Assembly (NCBI GenBank): GCA_035299065.1
Contig: DATGXI010000082.1
Span: 49,939-113,938 of the forward strand
Length of the DNA stretch: 64,000 bases
From: DASPJQ01 sp035299065
GTDB lineage: Bacteria; Bacteroidota; Bacteroidia; Flavobacteriales_D; UBA2798
Reading direction: 5' to 3'
Positions 1-9,128 of the stretch are shown piece after piece; position 1 is the first letter of the stretch; each line of letters opens with the position of its first letter. The notes under the pieces were generated by a model. The model ran no database searches. It was not told the DNA's origin and was given only the letters and a program-made list of their open reading frames with translations. A program made the position numbers and the translations under genes.

Positions 1-870
1 TTTTGCGCCACGCTAATCATACCGGCACTAACGGGATGTGGCGGTGAAGAAAAAACCCAGGTGACCGTGAATACCGACACTATTCCAAAGGACACGTCTG
101 GCCAGTTACAGGAAGAAATCTTCTACCAGATTCCTACTCCCAATGAATTGTTTGGCATTATCAAACAAATTGGTGGAAAAGGAAACCAGGGCATTCTTCA
201 TAAAGTTGAAGATGGAAGTAAATACAGCGATGCTCGTCAAAAGGCATTAAATTTTGGAATTTACAGCGCTGATCTTGCCTATGCCAGCTCATACGATTTT
301 GGAACATTAAACCTTGATTACCTTAATCTTATAAAGAAAATGGGTGATGAAATGGATATTTCAGGGGCGTTTGATAAAACTGTTTTTGACCAGGCGGCCA
401 AAAACATTGATAACAACGATTCTATCATGAAAATTTCAAACGGCTTGTACTTTAAAGCCTACTCGTTCCTTGAAGAAAATGAACGTGGCACGACACTTGG
501 TAACATCGTAACGGGAGCATGGATAGAATCTCTTTATCTTATCACAAGTGTAGCAGGTCCTTATAAAGAGAATGATCCGGTAATACAACGCATTGCCGAG
601 CAAAAATACAATTACGAAAACCTTTGGGGTTTCTTAATGAAGTATGAAAGCGATGAAGGCATTAAACAAACTATTTCTGAGCTTGAAGAGCTTGGGATGA
701 TATTTGACAGCCTTGAAATGAAAGATGGCGGAGAAGCCAAAGTGGAAGAAAAAGACGGGAAAAATGTAATTGTGGGTGGTAGTGACATTGTTATTACCAA
801 AGCACAATACAATGACCTCGTGAAGAAAATTAAAGAATTAAGAACAAGAATGATAACCGTAAACGCCTAA
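1..870 (+). CDS. Lipoprotein of unknown function, 5' end outside the window
   Basis: The reading frame is open from base 1, so the gene starts upstream of the window. The first visible residues are the end of a lipoprotein signal peptide with the lipobox LTGC followed by GGEEK, so the protein is probably a lipid-anchored periplasmic or outer-membrane lipoprotein. The GTG at 61 lies after the lipobox and is not a credible start. The mature part (about 275 residues) looks helical and acidic, has no motif I recognise, and no second membrane segment. The stop is 4 bases before the next gene, so the two are probably co-transcribed. Function unknown. Confidence 0.8.
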   Translation, partial: FCATLIIPALTGCGGEEKTQVTVNTDTIPKDTSGQLQEEIFYQIPTPNELFGIIKQIGGKGNQGILHKVEDGSKYSDARQKALNFGIYSADLAYASSYDFGTLNLDYLNLIKKMGDEMDISGAFDKTVFDQAAKNIDNNDSIMKISNGLYFKAYSFLEENERGTTLGNIVTGAWIESLYLITSVAGPYKENDPVIQRIAEQKYNYENLWGFLMKYESDEGIKQTISELEELGMIFDSLEMKDGGEAKVEEKDGKNVIVGGSDIVITKAQYNDLVKKIKELRTRMITVNA

Positions 871-874
871 AACC

Positions 875-1534
875 ATGAAAAAATTAGCATTAAGCATATT
901 GGCACTACTGGCTATAGAGAACCACAGTTTTTTGATTGCACAACGTGGGAATTGCTCAGGTGAACATAACTTTTGTTTTCCTGAAAAAGACAAGAAAAAA
1001 GGTGGTGCCAAAGATGTTTGGCAATACAATAACCAAAGTAAAAGTGGTTTGTTTGCTGAAAACGAAACAACTGAAATTACCGTGGTAACCTATAAAGACA
1101 CTGAATACATGCTTGCATTTTGTTCTGACAACGAAATGCTGGAAGGTAAAATCCAGTTCAAACTTTATGACTTCGTAACCAAACAGGTTGAGAAAAAACG
1201 TCCCGGCAAAATTAAATTTGCTGATCCAACTGACTCAACAGGCGTACGCATGCTTGAACGCGATACGGTTTACAAAGATGTTGCTTATGAAAAAAGTAAA
1301 AAGCTTTTATTTGACAACACCAAAAAGGAAAATGTTCAGCATTTTGAGTTCATTTCTGAAAAAACACGCAAACTTCTTGTAGAGGTGTTCATCCCTTCAT
1401 CAGGAGGAGGCTCTGAAGCGTCAACCGGTAAAAAAAATACGGCTGATGATAAAGAAATTCAAGCCGCTACCTATAGCTGCGTTGGTATGTTGGTAATGCA
1501 CCAAAAAGCATTGGTAACAGGATTTCAGAAATAA
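875..1534 (+). CDS. Exported protein of unknown function
   Basis: A 219-residue protein that begins MKKLALSILALLAIENHSF, an N-terminal export signal with likely cleavage near residues 20-23 (LIAQ/R). The rest is lysine-rich and beta-type in appearance, with a serine/glycine patch (SSGGGSEAS) around residue 176. There is no recognisable enzyme motif. It follows the preceding lipoprotein gene by 4 bases and ends just before a strong hairpin terminator, so these two are the last genes of an operon that begins outside the window. A joint envelope role is inference only. Confidence 0.75.
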   Translation: MKKLALSILALLAIENHSFLIAQRGNCSGEHNFCFPEKDKKKGGAKDVWQYNNQSKSGLFAENETTEITVVTYKDTEYMLAFCSDNEMLEGKIQFKLYDFVTKQVEKKRPGKIKFADPTDSTGVRMLERDTVYKDVAYEKSKKLLFDNTKKENVQHFEFISEKTRKLLVEVFIPSSGGGSEASTGKKNTADDKEIQAATYSCVGMLVMHQKALVTGFQK

Positions 1535-1555
1535 CCATATTATACACCTTATTGT

Positions 1556-1595
1556 AAAACGCGATCTGCTAAACAGGTCGCGTTTTGTATTTTTA
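1556..1595 (+). terminator. Rho-independent terminator
   Basis: The arms AAAACGCGATCTG and CAGGTCGCGTTTT pair over 13 positions with one G-U, around a 5-base CTAAA loop, and a T-rich tail (GTATTTTT) follows. It closes the operon of the two envelope proteins before the next gene. Confidence 0.85.
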
Positions 1596-1620
1596 AGAAG
1601 TTTCCTACTTCATTCTCCCT

Positions 1621-1628
1621 TAACTTAG
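1621..1628 (+). promoter_or_regulatory. Possible Bacteroidota -7 box for nrnA
   Basis: TAACTTAG resembles the Bacteroidota primary sigma -7 box TAnnTTTG and lies 4 bases before the ATG at 1633. The transcript would be nearly leaderless. No clear -33 TTTG is visible, so this is a weak call. Confidence 0.35.
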
Positions 1629-1632
1629 CACC

Positions 1633-2670
1633 ATGAACAAACAGGTACTTTTAAACCTAAATCCCAACCAGGTACGCCAAACCCTTGAACACATTGGTGA
1701 AGCTCAAAACATTGTTATTACAGCACACCAAAACCCCGATGGCGATGCCCTGGGATCATCACTGGGTTTGTACCACATTTTAAAAGCTGCAGGAAAAAAT
1801 TGTGTTTGCGTGCTTCCCGATGCCTTTCCACATTTTTTGGCATGGATGCCGGGCATAAATGATATTGTAATTTTTGAAAGCGATAAGGAAAAGGCAAACG
1901 CACTGCTCACCAATGCCAATCTTATTTTTTGCCTCGATTACAATGCCCCTGACCGAACCGGTACAGCAATGGGCGAAGCCATAAAAGCTGCTAAGGGATA
2001 TAAAATAATGATTGATCACCATCCCGATCCACAGGCATTTTGCGATTTAACCATCAATGAACCGGCTGACTGCTCCACCGCTCAACTCATTTATCGTTTT
2101 ATTGCAACCTTGGGTTACGAAAATCAAATCCAAAAAAATGCCGCCACGTGTTTATACACCGGTATTATGACCGACACCGGGTCATTCAGGTATCCCTCAA
2201 CCACAGCTGTTACCCATTACGTGGTAGCAAAACTCATTGAAGCCGGAGCCGATAACGGGCAAATACACATTAATGTTTACGACACCAATACCGAATCAAA
2301 ACTACGACTAACTGGTTATGCACTTACGCAAAAACTTGTGGTGCTTAAAGAACATGCAACGGCTTATTTTGTGTTGACTATAAAAGAACTGAAAGATTTC
2401 AATTACCAGAAAGGCGATACGGAGGGTTTGGTGAATTATGGCCTTAGCCTGGAAGGAATAAAAATGGCTGCCATTTTCATGGAAACGGAAGACCTTGTAA
2501 AAATTTCATTCCGATCAAAAGGAAACGTACCCGTTAACGAGTTTATGGGCAAAAATTTTAGTGGGGGTGGACACAAAAATGCAGCCGGGGGCAGATCAAA
2601 TAAAGGACTTGATGTAACCATTCAGCATTTTTTAAGTTTAATACCGTCATTCATGGCACCTTATAAATGA
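1633..2670 (+). CDS. nrnA: DHH/DHHA1 phosphoesterase, nanoRNase / pAp phosphatase (NrnA type)
   Basis: 345 residues, the usual length for NrnA-type enzymes, which degrade 2-5 nt RNAs and dephosphorylate 3'-phosphoadenosine 5'-phosphate in the cytoplasm with Mn2+. Visible metal-binding motifs are HQNPDGDALGS (H32, D36, D38), the Asp of LDYNAPDRTG (D102) and DHH at 128-130. The C-terminal DHHA1 domain carries the substrate loop FSGGGHKNAAGG near residue 312. Its stop overlaps the start of the next gene (ATGA), so it is translationally coupled to a GldI-like isomerase, a linkage I recall from other Bacteroidota. Confidence 0.92.
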   Translation: MNKQVLLNLNPNQVRQTLEHIGEAQNIVITAHQNPDGDALGSSLGLYHILKAAGKNCVCVLPDAFPHFLAWMPGINDIVIFESDKEKANALLTNANLIFCLDYNAPDRTGTAMGEAIKAAKGYKIMIDHHPDPQAFCDLTINEPADCSTAQLIYRFIATLGYENQIQKNAATCLYTGIMTDTGSFRYPSTTAVTHYVVAKLIEAGADNGQIHINVYDTNTESKLRLTGYALTQKLVVLKEHATAYFVLTIKELKDFNYQKGDTEGLVNYGLSLEGIKMAAIFMETEDLVKISFRSKGNVPVNEFMGKNFSGGGHKNAAGGRSNKGLDVTIQHFLSLIPSFMAPYK

Positions 2671-3236
2671 AAAAGCATCTTTTATTTTTATGCATTTTAA
2701 TGGCCTCGTGCTCACCTGAGCAGCAGGAAGAACCACCTATTGAATACAAGGATGTAAAAGACACCCTGCAGGAATGGAATAAAGTAAACCACGCACAGGA
2801 AATTCTTGACATTGAGGCTTACGTTAAGCGCCACGGGTGGAATAATGTAACAAGTACCGGCAGTGGCCTGTATTATGTGATTTACAAAAAAGTTGATACC
2901 AATGTGGTAAAAGCAAAACCCGGTTTGATTGCGCGCATCAATTATACCATTTCGTTGCTGAATGATACCGTTTGTTATACCTCGGGTGGTGAACCCGATG
3001 AATTTGTAATTGGTATGGACAATGTTGAAAGCGGTTTGCACGAAGGTATAACGTATATGCGCGTTGGCGAAAAAGCAAAAATTTTAATGACCAGCAACAT
3101 GGCCGCTGGCCTGGTGGGTGATTATGATCAAATTCCTCCACAAAGCAGTCTTATTTTTGACGTGGAGTTAGTGGAGTTAATGGACCCGGAAACCGAAAAA
3201 CCATACGTTAAACCAAAAAACAACGTTGTAAAATAA
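2667..3236 (+). CDS. FKBP-type peptidyl-prolyl isomerase lipoprotein, GldI-like
   Basis: 189 residues with a lipoprotein signal (MKKHLLFLCILMASC, lipobox MASC). One FKBP domain spans about residues 65-175, with the family's LxExxxYMRVGEKAKIL core and the closing SSLIFDVELVEL strand. The size and layout match the gliding-motility-associated isomerase GldI, a periplasmic folding factor linked to T9SS/gliding. The flap and active site are degenerate compared with classical FKBP12, so catalysis cannot be assumed. It overlaps the upstream gene by 4 bases. T9SS cargo genes at 47892-55069 fit a cell that has this system. Confidence 0.8.
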   Translation: MKKHLLFLCILMASCSPEQQEEPPIEYKDVKDTLQEWNKVNHAQEILDIEAYVKRHGWNNVTSTGSGLYYVIYKKVDTNVVKAKPGLIARINYTISLLNDTVCYTSGGEPDEFVIGMDNVESGLHEGITYMRVGEKAKILMTSNMAAGLVGDYDQIPPQSSLIFDVELVELMDPETEKPYVKPKNNVVK

Positions 3237-3278
3237 AATTACCTTACTGTTGCCTATAAAAACAAATAAAAACGGCAT

Positions 3279-4181
3279 ATGAACAAAAACACCATCGGTT
3301 TAATTGCTTGTTGTTTCACCTTTGCAATTGGTTGCAACGTAGAAGGAGTGAAAAACAATACCACATCAGCTAATGATAAGGTTGACGTTGATACTTCGGT
3401 AAAAACTTCAGGCATTCCACAGGATTCGCTTACGGTGAATTTTGACTCGGTATTTTCATTCAGCGAAAACGATCCCATTGACAGTATCAAATTAAAATCA
3501 GGTGTGCGGGTTTCTTACCTTGTACGTGGAACCGGTAAACCGGTAAAAAAATACGATGTAGCCGCTATCAATTATCGCGGGGCCGTTGAAGGCGGAAAAG
3601 AATTGGAAAGCAATAAACTTTTTAATAAACCTATTCCCTATGTGGTTGGCATAGGAATGACCTTTGATGCATTTGACGAAGTACTGGAAAAATGTAAGTA
3701 TGGCGATAAAGTACGTTTCACCATTCCGGCCGATAAAGCATACGGGAAAAAAGGACGTGGTGGAGCTATACCCCCCAATACAAATCTTGTATATGAAATT
3801 GATGTGGTACAGCCCATTGTAGGCAAAAAAACCAAATCAGGTTGCGAATATTTTACCTTGTATAAACCCGATGGCCAAACAAAGCAGCCTGCTTTTGGCG
3901 ACAAAATTGAGCTAAGCTACATGGGTTGGATTAAAAAAACAGGACGCTTGTTTGAAGCTTCGGCCGCCAATGGCAAATTAGCCGAATTTGAATTGGGTGG
4001 TCAGGCTGCCCTTAAAGCATGGCAGGAAACCGTGGCCGAAATGCATGAAGGTGAAAAAGTACTGGTATTGGCTCCGGCTTCCACTTGTTATGGAAGCAAG
4101 GGTGTACCCGAATTGGTACCTGCCAATAGTGACCTGGTTTATATCCTCGAATTAAAAGGTGTAACACCTAAGGAAAAATAA
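3279..4181 (+). CDS. Tandem FKBP-type peptidyl-prolyl isomerase, lipoprotein
   Basis: 300 residues with signal MNKNTIGLIACCFTFAIGC (lipobox AIGC) and a low-complexity N/T/D linker to about residue 60. Two FKBP domains follow, at about 70-175 (GMTFDAFDEVLEKCKYGDKVRFTIP, then AYGKKGRGGAIPPNTNLVYEIDV) and about 190-297 (then CYGSKGVPELVPANSDLVYILELKGV). Both keep the YGxxG...IPxNxxLvYxIEL ending typical of active FKBPs. It is probably a periplasmic folding isomerase that works alongside the GldI-like gene 42 bases upstream. Confidence 0.88.
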   Translation: MNKNTIGLIACCFTFAIGCNVEGVKNNTTSANDKVDVDTSVKTSGIPQDSLTVNFDSVFSFSENDPIDSIKLKSGVRVSYLVRGTGKPVKKYDVAAINYRGAVEGGKELESNKLFNKPIPYVVGIGMTFDAFDEVLEKCKYGDKVRFTIPADKAYGKKGRGGAIPPNTNLVYEIDVVQPIVGKKTKSGCEYFTLYKPDGQTKQPAFGDKIELSYMGWIKKTGRLFEASAANGKLAEFELGGQAALKAWQETVAEMHEGEKVLVLAPASTCYGSKGVPELVPANSDLVYILELKGVTPKEK

Positions 4182-4186
4182 TTTCA

Positions 4187-4855
4187 ATGAAATTTTGGGA
4201 ACTGGTTTCCATTTTCAGGTCCGAAACCGAAATGCTCGAATTGGTTTTGAGTCACCCGCAATGGAAAACGTATTACGATTACTACAATTTGTATAAACGC
4301 CATGAGGTAACCGTACGACCCAATTTTGTGGATGAAGAAATTCCGTTCGAATTGGCTCACCGTACTTGCGAATTAAGCAAACAAAAATTCTGGCTACATT
4401 ATAAAAAAAATCCCATGTTCCTGCAAAGTTATGTACCAACACCTGGTCACGATTGCCAGGAATTGGTATGTGTTACAGCTTTCGTGCGCTTTGGTCTAAC
4501 AGCATTGGAAAATTCATTGGAGAAAGGAACTACAGAGGTGCGTGTTCGAGAACTTATGTCAAATGAAGTGGAGGTGCTGCGCTCGCTTGAGAATCCGGTT
4601 ACCGGGTTTACCCTTACCTTACGAACTGCTCCCGGAATTATTTTACAAAAAGGCGACCTTGTTCAAACTACCGATGAACTTGGCAAATGGAGCATTTTAG
4701 GAGTGACCGCACCGGTTATGATTACATCTGTACAAAATTATGTTTTTCAAAACATGCAACAAAACATTTATGTTTATGATTGTGCCTATGCATCAACCAA
4801 TCAAAAACCAATCCTGGGAACTGTTTTAACACGCGTTGGCAAAACGAATCAATAA
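4187..4855 (+). CDS. Conserved-looking protein of unknown function
   Basis: A 222-residue cytoplasmic-looking protein without signal or membrane segment. It begins MKFWELVSIFRSETEMLE and sits 5 bases after the FKBP gene, so it is probably the last gene of the nrnA-FKBP operon. It is aromatic-rich in the N-terminal half (KTYYDYYNLYKRHE). I recognise no motif. Its last 7 bases overlap the 3' end of the convergent fibronectin-III gene. Confidence 0.7.
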   Translation: MKFWELVSIFRSETEMLELVLSHPQWKTYYDYYNLYKRHEVTVRPNFVDEEIPFELAHRTCELSKQKFWLHYKKNPMFLQSYVPTPGHDCQELVCVTAFVRFGLTALENSLEKGTTEVRVRELMSNEVEVLRSLENPVTGFTLTLRTAPGIILQKGDLVQTTDELGKWSILGVTAPVMITSVQNYVFQNMQQNIYVYDCAYASTNQKPILGTVLTRVGKTNQ

Positions 4856-6840
4856 TTGACCTCAACCAATTCTGTCATTTTACTGTGAACCCCGTTCAGG
4901 AAAACAGCTTTAATGGCGTACGTATATGTGTTGTTTATGTTTAATTCGGTATCAATGTAACGTGTATTACCTGGCTCAATTGTTTTTAGCAACGTTATTC
5001 TACCCTTGTTTTTTAACCTATAAACCTGGTAGGAATGTACCCGCTCTTCAGGCCGATTCCAACTTAATTCAATTTGATGTTTTTCAATATTGGCTACGGC
5101 AGTAAACCCGCTTAAGGCATTGCGAAAACCGGGTTCAAATTTATGCTGCCCTGATTTGCTTTCCGACACATTTCCTGAGTGGTCAATTACTTCAAATTTA
5201 TAAACATAAAAATTTCCGGCAACAACACCGGTGTCTATAACCTGTGTTGTTGTATCGCCAACATGCATCAATAAAAATAGTTTTGGCGAACCATTTTTGA
5301 TACGCCACAACTTTGTCAACTTTACATCGGCACTTGATGACCTGTTCCACTTTACCAGCAACCCGTTCTGTTTGCCTTCAACTGTTTTTATAACCACTGC
5401 AACGGGCGCAATTTTATCGGGCTTTGTTAATTTTAATGGTTGCGAAGGTGTTGAATGATTATAATTCAAATCAACCGCAATAACTTTATAATAAATTAAA
5501 CTATCCAGATTGTTCAAATTTACAGTGTCGGTAAAAACTGTTGTCACGCAAAAGTTCTGCGTTCGTTCAACAAATTCCTCTTTTAAATTATTGGCACGGT
5601 AAATTTTATATCCTTTAATGTCGTTTTCTGTATTGACTTTCCAGGTCAATTGAACAATACCATTTTTATCAATAGTACCCGAAACATTTAAAGGAGAAGC
5701 AGGAGGATCAGCATCCGGAATAAAATAATAATGTGCATAGGAAAAAACGGTGTCGTCATCGGTTGAAATTGCACCAATGCGATAATTTACACGGTTTCGC
5801 TCTACTTCATCGGTAAAAATGAATGACAGCTTATTATCACAGCTTAGATTTGACACAGTGGTGAAGTTTTTTTCATCGTTACTAACTTGTAAAACCAGGC
5901 TTTTTGCATATTTCGCTTCTTCCTGCTTATCAAAAACTAGGCTAGCCCGTATGGTTTTCATATTCTTTGCCGTTAGTACCGTATCAATTTTAACCAGCGG
6001 ATTAAATGCATTGGGAATGTATATTTTTTGGCTATTTGAAGGAGGCATTTCCATGGCAAAGTGGTTTATGCCAACAACACGGTAACTATACGTTTGGCCG
6101 CGGGCGGCATTTGTATCCAATACGGTGCAATGCGTTTTTGTTTTTTCAAATTGCGATTTTAAAAAAAAGAAAGGTGCTTTACTTATTTTTTCGAAGGCGT
6201 TTCCATCGGTACTCCTTTCAACCCAATAGGCTGAATAATCGCCAATGCCCGAAGCTGCTTCCCAATTCAATACGGGACGTTTTTTATCAAGCTTAACGGC
6301 ATCAAGTACAATTGGTTTTACGGTTGAATTTTGTGCAGACGTTTCCATTAAATTACTTGTGCTGTTAGTTCCTGTAATGCATACACGGTACGTATTGTTT
6401 TCAGCCGCTTCCGCATAATACAAACCATGTGTTTTTGCGCTTTTAAGGTTGTGCCCCGCATCAAGCATGCGGTATGCGAACAATTGCGTTTTTTCATTGT
6501 CCTTCATTTTACCTCCCTTGAATACGGCTGCTATAACCAGTTCTGGCGGAACATTCGTTCCGGCTACTTTTATGCTGTCAAGCTTTTCATAAACCGGTTT
6601 AAAAATGATTTCACCTGTTTTTACGACTTGCGAACCTCCGGTGTATTTTTCAAGTGTGTAGCCGTTTTTTAATCCAAGTTCAAACAATTGAACCGTTGAG
6701 GGCGCCCAACGTAAATACACTTTCCCGTCTTTTACAAATGATTTTAGCACGAGATCGTTTTTTTGGGCCTGCAATGTATAGCCTGCCACGCAAAAACACA
6801 TGACATTAACAATCGGTTTAAAAAAACGAATGCCCTTCAT
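4849..6840 (-). CDS. Secreted fibronectin type III repeat protein
   Basis: 663 residues with an N-terminal signal peptide ending near GYTLQAQ. Several FnIII-like modules follow, recognisable from repeated 'W...s.d...Y.v.Rs.d...' and 'Y.Y.v.avd...n.s..S' patterns, for example DYSAYWVERSTDGNAFEKI, NDIKGYKIYRANNL and HSYQVYRLKNKG. There are perhaps five or six modules and no enzyme motif or T9SS sorting domain, so it is probably a periplasmic or surface scaffold. The C-terminus ends in the tail SKMTELVEVNY, which strongly resembles the tail of the unrelated protein at 43389-43787. Confidence 0.82.
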   Translation of the reverse strand: MKGIRFFKPIVNVMCFCVAGYTLQAQKNDLVLKSFVKDGKVYLRWAPSTVQLFELGLKNGYTLEKYTGGSQVVKTGEIIFKPVYEKLDSIKVAGTNVPPELVIAAVFKGGKMKDNEKTQLFAYRMLDAGHNLKSAKTHGLYYAEAAENNTYRVCITGTNSTSNLMETSAQNSTVKPIVLDAVKLDKKRPVLNWEAASGIGDYSAYWVERSTDGNAFEKISKAPFFFLKSQFEKTKTHCTVLDTNAARGQTYSYRVVGINHFAMEMPPSNSQKIYIPNAFNPLVKIDTVLTAKNMKTIRASLVFDKQEEAKYAKSLVLQVSNDEKNFTTVSNLSCDNKLSFIFTDEVERNRVNYRIGAISTDDDTVFSYAHYYFIPDADPPASPLNVSGTIDKNGIVQLTWKVNTENDIKGYKIYRANNLKEEFVERTQNFCVTTVFTDTVNLNNLDSLIYYKVIAVDLNYNHSTPSQPLKLTKPDKIAPVAVVIKTVEGKQNGLLVKWNRSSSADVKLTKLWRIKNGSPKLFLLMHVGDTTTQVIDTGVVAGNFYVYKFEVIDHSGNVSESKSGQHKFEPGFRNALSGFTAVANIEKHQIELSWNRPEERVHSYQVYRLKNKGRITLLKTIEPGNTRYIDTELNINNTYTYAIKAVFLNGVHSKMTELVEVNY

Positions 6841-6863
6841 TGAATAAAATTGTATTTAACGCG

Positions 6864-7430
6864 TTATTGGTTTTTTTCGGCTTTTTTTCGTGCGTTCCAA
6901 AATTTTATAATCACAAATAAAAGCAGCAAACAAAAAGCGCCCATGGCTATACCGAAGTATAAAAAATTCAGGTGATCGGCCATTTCAATAATAAAAACAA
7001 TGCCAACCAAAAATACCGAAGCAACCTCATTTAATATACGAAGTGTAAAGGATGAGCAAACGGCATCATCATTCCGGTATTTCTTAAACAACCAACCGCA
7101 ATAAAAATGGTAAACAAGCAACAAGGCTACCATGGTTAACTTCAAATGCATGTAAGAAGCATACAGTAAGTCAGGTCGCATGTATAACATAATGCTTCCA
7201 AAAGTCACGGTAAGTATCATGGATGGATAAGTAATGCCAATCCACAAAGGCCTTTCCATTTTTTTGTATTGCGTAACAAGAATGGTTTTATCGGGTTCAG
7301 GTTTTTGCAAAGCTTCGGTATGGTTTACATACAAACGAACAATATAAAACAGCCCGGCAAACCAGGTAACCACAAACACAATGTGCAGGCTCTTTATAAC
7401 CGTGTATATATCATAGGTTTCCAACGCCAT
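6864..7430 (-). CDS. hemJ: Protoporphyrinogen IX oxidase HemJ (CopD/UPF0093 family)
   Basis: 188 residues with four to five membrane helices. The opening IKSLHIVFVVTWFAGLFYIVRLYVNH is the HemJ signature: a conserved His and Trp followed by FAGLFY.PRLFVYH in relatives. HemJ oxidises protoporphyrinogen IX to protoporphyrin IX in heme synthesis, at the inner membrane, and needs conserved His and Lys residues. The gene is transcribed away from the thioesterase gene at 7501 and ends 23 bases before the fibronectin-III gene. Related CopD proteins exist, but length and motif fit HemJ. Confidence 0.85.
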   Translation of the reverse strand: MALETYDIYTVIKSLHIVFVVTWFAGLFYIVRLYVNHTEALQKPEPDKTILVTQYKKMERPLWIGITYPSMILTVTFGSIMLYMRPDLLYASYMHLKLTMVALLLVYHFYCGWLFKKYRNDDAVCSSFTLRILNEVASVFLVGIVFIIEMADHLNFLYFGIAMGAFCLLLLFVIIKFWNARKKAEKNQ

Positions 7431-7476
7431 AAAGGTATAAATTATTGATTATATGGCCCACCAGGAAATAATCAAT

Positions 7477-7484
7477 TACATTTG
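7477..7484 (+). promoter_or_regulatory. -7 box of the thioesterase promoter
   Basis: TACATTTG is an exact match to the Bacteroidota TAnnTTTG box, 16 bases before the ATG at 7501. It lies downstream of the alternative ATG at 7453 and therefore argues for the 7501 start. The -33 element is not obvious. Confidence 0.5.
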
Positions 7485-7500
7485 CTCAATACAATTTTTT

Positions 7501-8013
7501 ATGAAGACGAAAAGAGCGACTGAAACCCTTGCAGTTACTACAAAAGTAGTGCTCCCAAACGACACCAACCAGCTTGGAAATTTATTTGGCGGACAGTTAT
7601 TGGCCTGGATGGATGAAATTGCTGCGGTTAGTGCACACCGCCATTGCCGCAGGGTGGTTGTAACAGTTGCCATTAACAACGTGGCCTTTAAAAGCCCCAT
7701 TAAATTAGGCGATATTGTAACCCTGGAGGCAAAAGTTTCGCGCTCCTTTACCAGTTCAATGGAAATTTTTATCGATGTTTTTGTAGAAGACCGCATTACT
7801 GGTGTAAAAACAAAGAGCAACGAAGCCATTTATAATTTTGTAGCCGTTGATCAAAACGGGTCGCCAATTGAAGTACCTGAATTAATTGCTGAAACGGAAG
7901 AAGAGAAAAAACGGTATGACAGTGCTTTGCGCAGGCGACAACTTTCACTTATTATTGCCGGCAAAATGAAGCCTGATGATGCCACAGAATTAAAAGCTTT
8001 GTTCAACCTGTAA
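7501..8013 (+). CDS. Acyl-CoA thioesterase, hotdog fold (YciA/BACH family)
   Basis: 170 residues when started at MKTKRATETL. An in-frame ATG at 7453 would add 16 residues but lies upstream of the TACATTTG promoter box and adds non-conserved sequence. The family core is clear: NQLGNLFGGQLLAWMDEIAAVSAHRHC contains the N-x-x-G-x-x-FGG-x-LL-x-x-MD motif with the catalytic Asp, and VAFKSPIKLGDIVTLEAKVS is the hotdog helix/strand hallmark. These enzymes hydrolyse acyl-CoA to free acid and CoA in the cytoplasm. The last 24 bases overlap the convergent glycosyltransferase gene. Confidence 0.88.
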   Translation: MKTKRATETLAVTTKVVLPNDTNQLGNLFGGQLLAWMDEIAAVSAHRHCRRVVVTVAINNVAFKSPIKLGDIVTLEAKVSRSFTSSMEIFIDVFVEDRITGVKTKSNEAIYNFVAVDQNGSPIEVPELIAETEEEKKRYDSALRRRQLSLIIAGKMKPDDATELKALFNL

Positions 8014-8967
8014 TGCAATTGTTTTTGCATCATGGTCAAGCATACACTTAAAATGCTTTTTTGGACATTTGTCAAAGCCTAATTTACTGCATGGACGACA
8101 ATCTAGTGAGTTGTTTTCAACCACCACACTACCCTCGCCTGGCATGTATGGATACATTCCAAAATCAGGAACCGTATTTCCCCATACGCTAATTGTTTTT
8201 TTATGGAATGCTGCTGCAATATGCATCAACCCCGTATCTGAAGTAATTACAACGGTTGCATTTTTTATATAATGGGCTGATTGCTGCAAATTTGTTTTTC
8301 CAACCGTATTAAGTGTATTTTTAAATTTGGATGCGAGTTCTTGTGCCAGCTTTGCCTCGGCTGGCCCGCCAAGTAAAACAACCGTATGATTTAACTGCGA
8401 AACTATTTCCTCCAGCTTTTGTTGCGGAATTCGCTTGGTGTAATATGTTGCCCCCAAAACCAGGGCTACATATTTTGTTTTAAAAAATGCAAGTTCATTT
8501 AAGGCAAATAATTCTTCCTGTGGTTTAAGAAAAAAATCAAGACCTTTACCATCATTGGTCACGCCTAATTTTTTTACTGCTTCAAAATACCTGTCAACAA
8601 CATGAACTTTTGGCATTTTATTTATCTTAAAATTTACAAGCAGGAATTTTTTCCAGTTCAGTTTTGGAAATGAATAGTGTTTTGCATGTAAAATTGAACA
8701 CACCCATGAACTCTTGCTGTTCTTTTGAAGGTCTATTATGTAGTCGTACTTCTCGGCTTGCAGTTCATCCACCAATTCTGAAGGATGATTGTCTATAAAA
8801 TGAAATTTTGAAATATGGGGGTTGGTTTCAATTGATTCCCTGAACTTCCGTTTCACCAGCATATGAATTTCGGAAGCTGGTAGTTGTTCGCTAAGACAAC
8901 GTACAATTGGTGTGGTCAACACAATGTCACCAATGGCACTAAAACGAATAACAAGTATCTTTTCCAA
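7990..8967 (-). CDS. Glycosyltransferase family 9, ADP-heptose:LPS heptosyltransferase-like
   Basis: 325 residues. The N-terminus KILVIRFSAIGDIVLTTPIVR is the GT9 signature, and the ITSDTGLMHIAAAFHKKTISVWG block is the nucleotide-sugar-binding region of the C-terminal Rossmann half. A cysteine cluster near the end (LDCRPCSKLGFDKCP..HFKC) is common in this family. It probably adds a heptose or related sugar to the lipopolysaccharide core on the cytoplasmic face of the inner membrane. It stands alone, not in an LPS cluster, and overlaps the thioesterase gene tail to tail. The acceptor cannot be told from sequence. Confidence 0.88.
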   Translation of the reverse strand: MEKILVIRFSAIGDIVLTTPIVRCLSEQLPASEIHMLVKRKFRESIETNPHISKFHFIDNHPSELVDELQAEKYDYIIDLQKNSKSSWVCSILHAKHYSFPKLNWKKFLLVNFKINKMPKVHVVDRYFEAVKKLGVTNDGKGLDFFLKPQEELFALNELAFFKTKYVALVLGATYYTKRIPQQKLEEIVSQLNHTVVLLGGPAEAKLAQELASKFKNTLNTVGKTNLQQSAHYIKNATVVITSDTGLMHIAAAFHKKTISVWGNTVPDFGMYPYMPGEGSVVVENNSLDCRPCSKLGFDKCPKKHFKCMLDHDAKTIALQVEQSF

Positions 8968-9085
8968 TACTGTAAAAATAACTGATTCGGGTTTACAAAA
9001 ACACCAATTACTGCTTTAAATGCATTTGTTCAAAAAAGCAACCAGGAATTTTGGCGGCATATCCGCATTGTTTATGTCAAAAAAC

Positions 9086-9115
9086 AAAAAACCCCGGCAA
9101 AAGCCAGGGTTTTTT
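9086..9115 (-). terminator. Hairpin terminator (bidirectional in form)
   Basis: The arms AAAAAACCCCGGC and GCCAGGGTTTTTT pair with a single C/A mismatch around an AAAA loop. It sits 13 bases past the stop of the minus-strand lipoprotein gene at 9129 and insulates the GT9 gene. Confidence 0.85.
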
Positions 9116-9128
9116 GCGCGTTTAATTT

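Noticed and set aside
61..870. GTG at 61 as the start of the first gene
   Set aside because: The frame is open to base 1 and encodes a lipobox upstream of this GTG, so the gene must begin outside the window.
7453..7500. ATG at 7453 as start of the thioesterase
   Set aside because: It is upstream of the TACATTTG promoter box, and the added 16 residues are not part of the family core.
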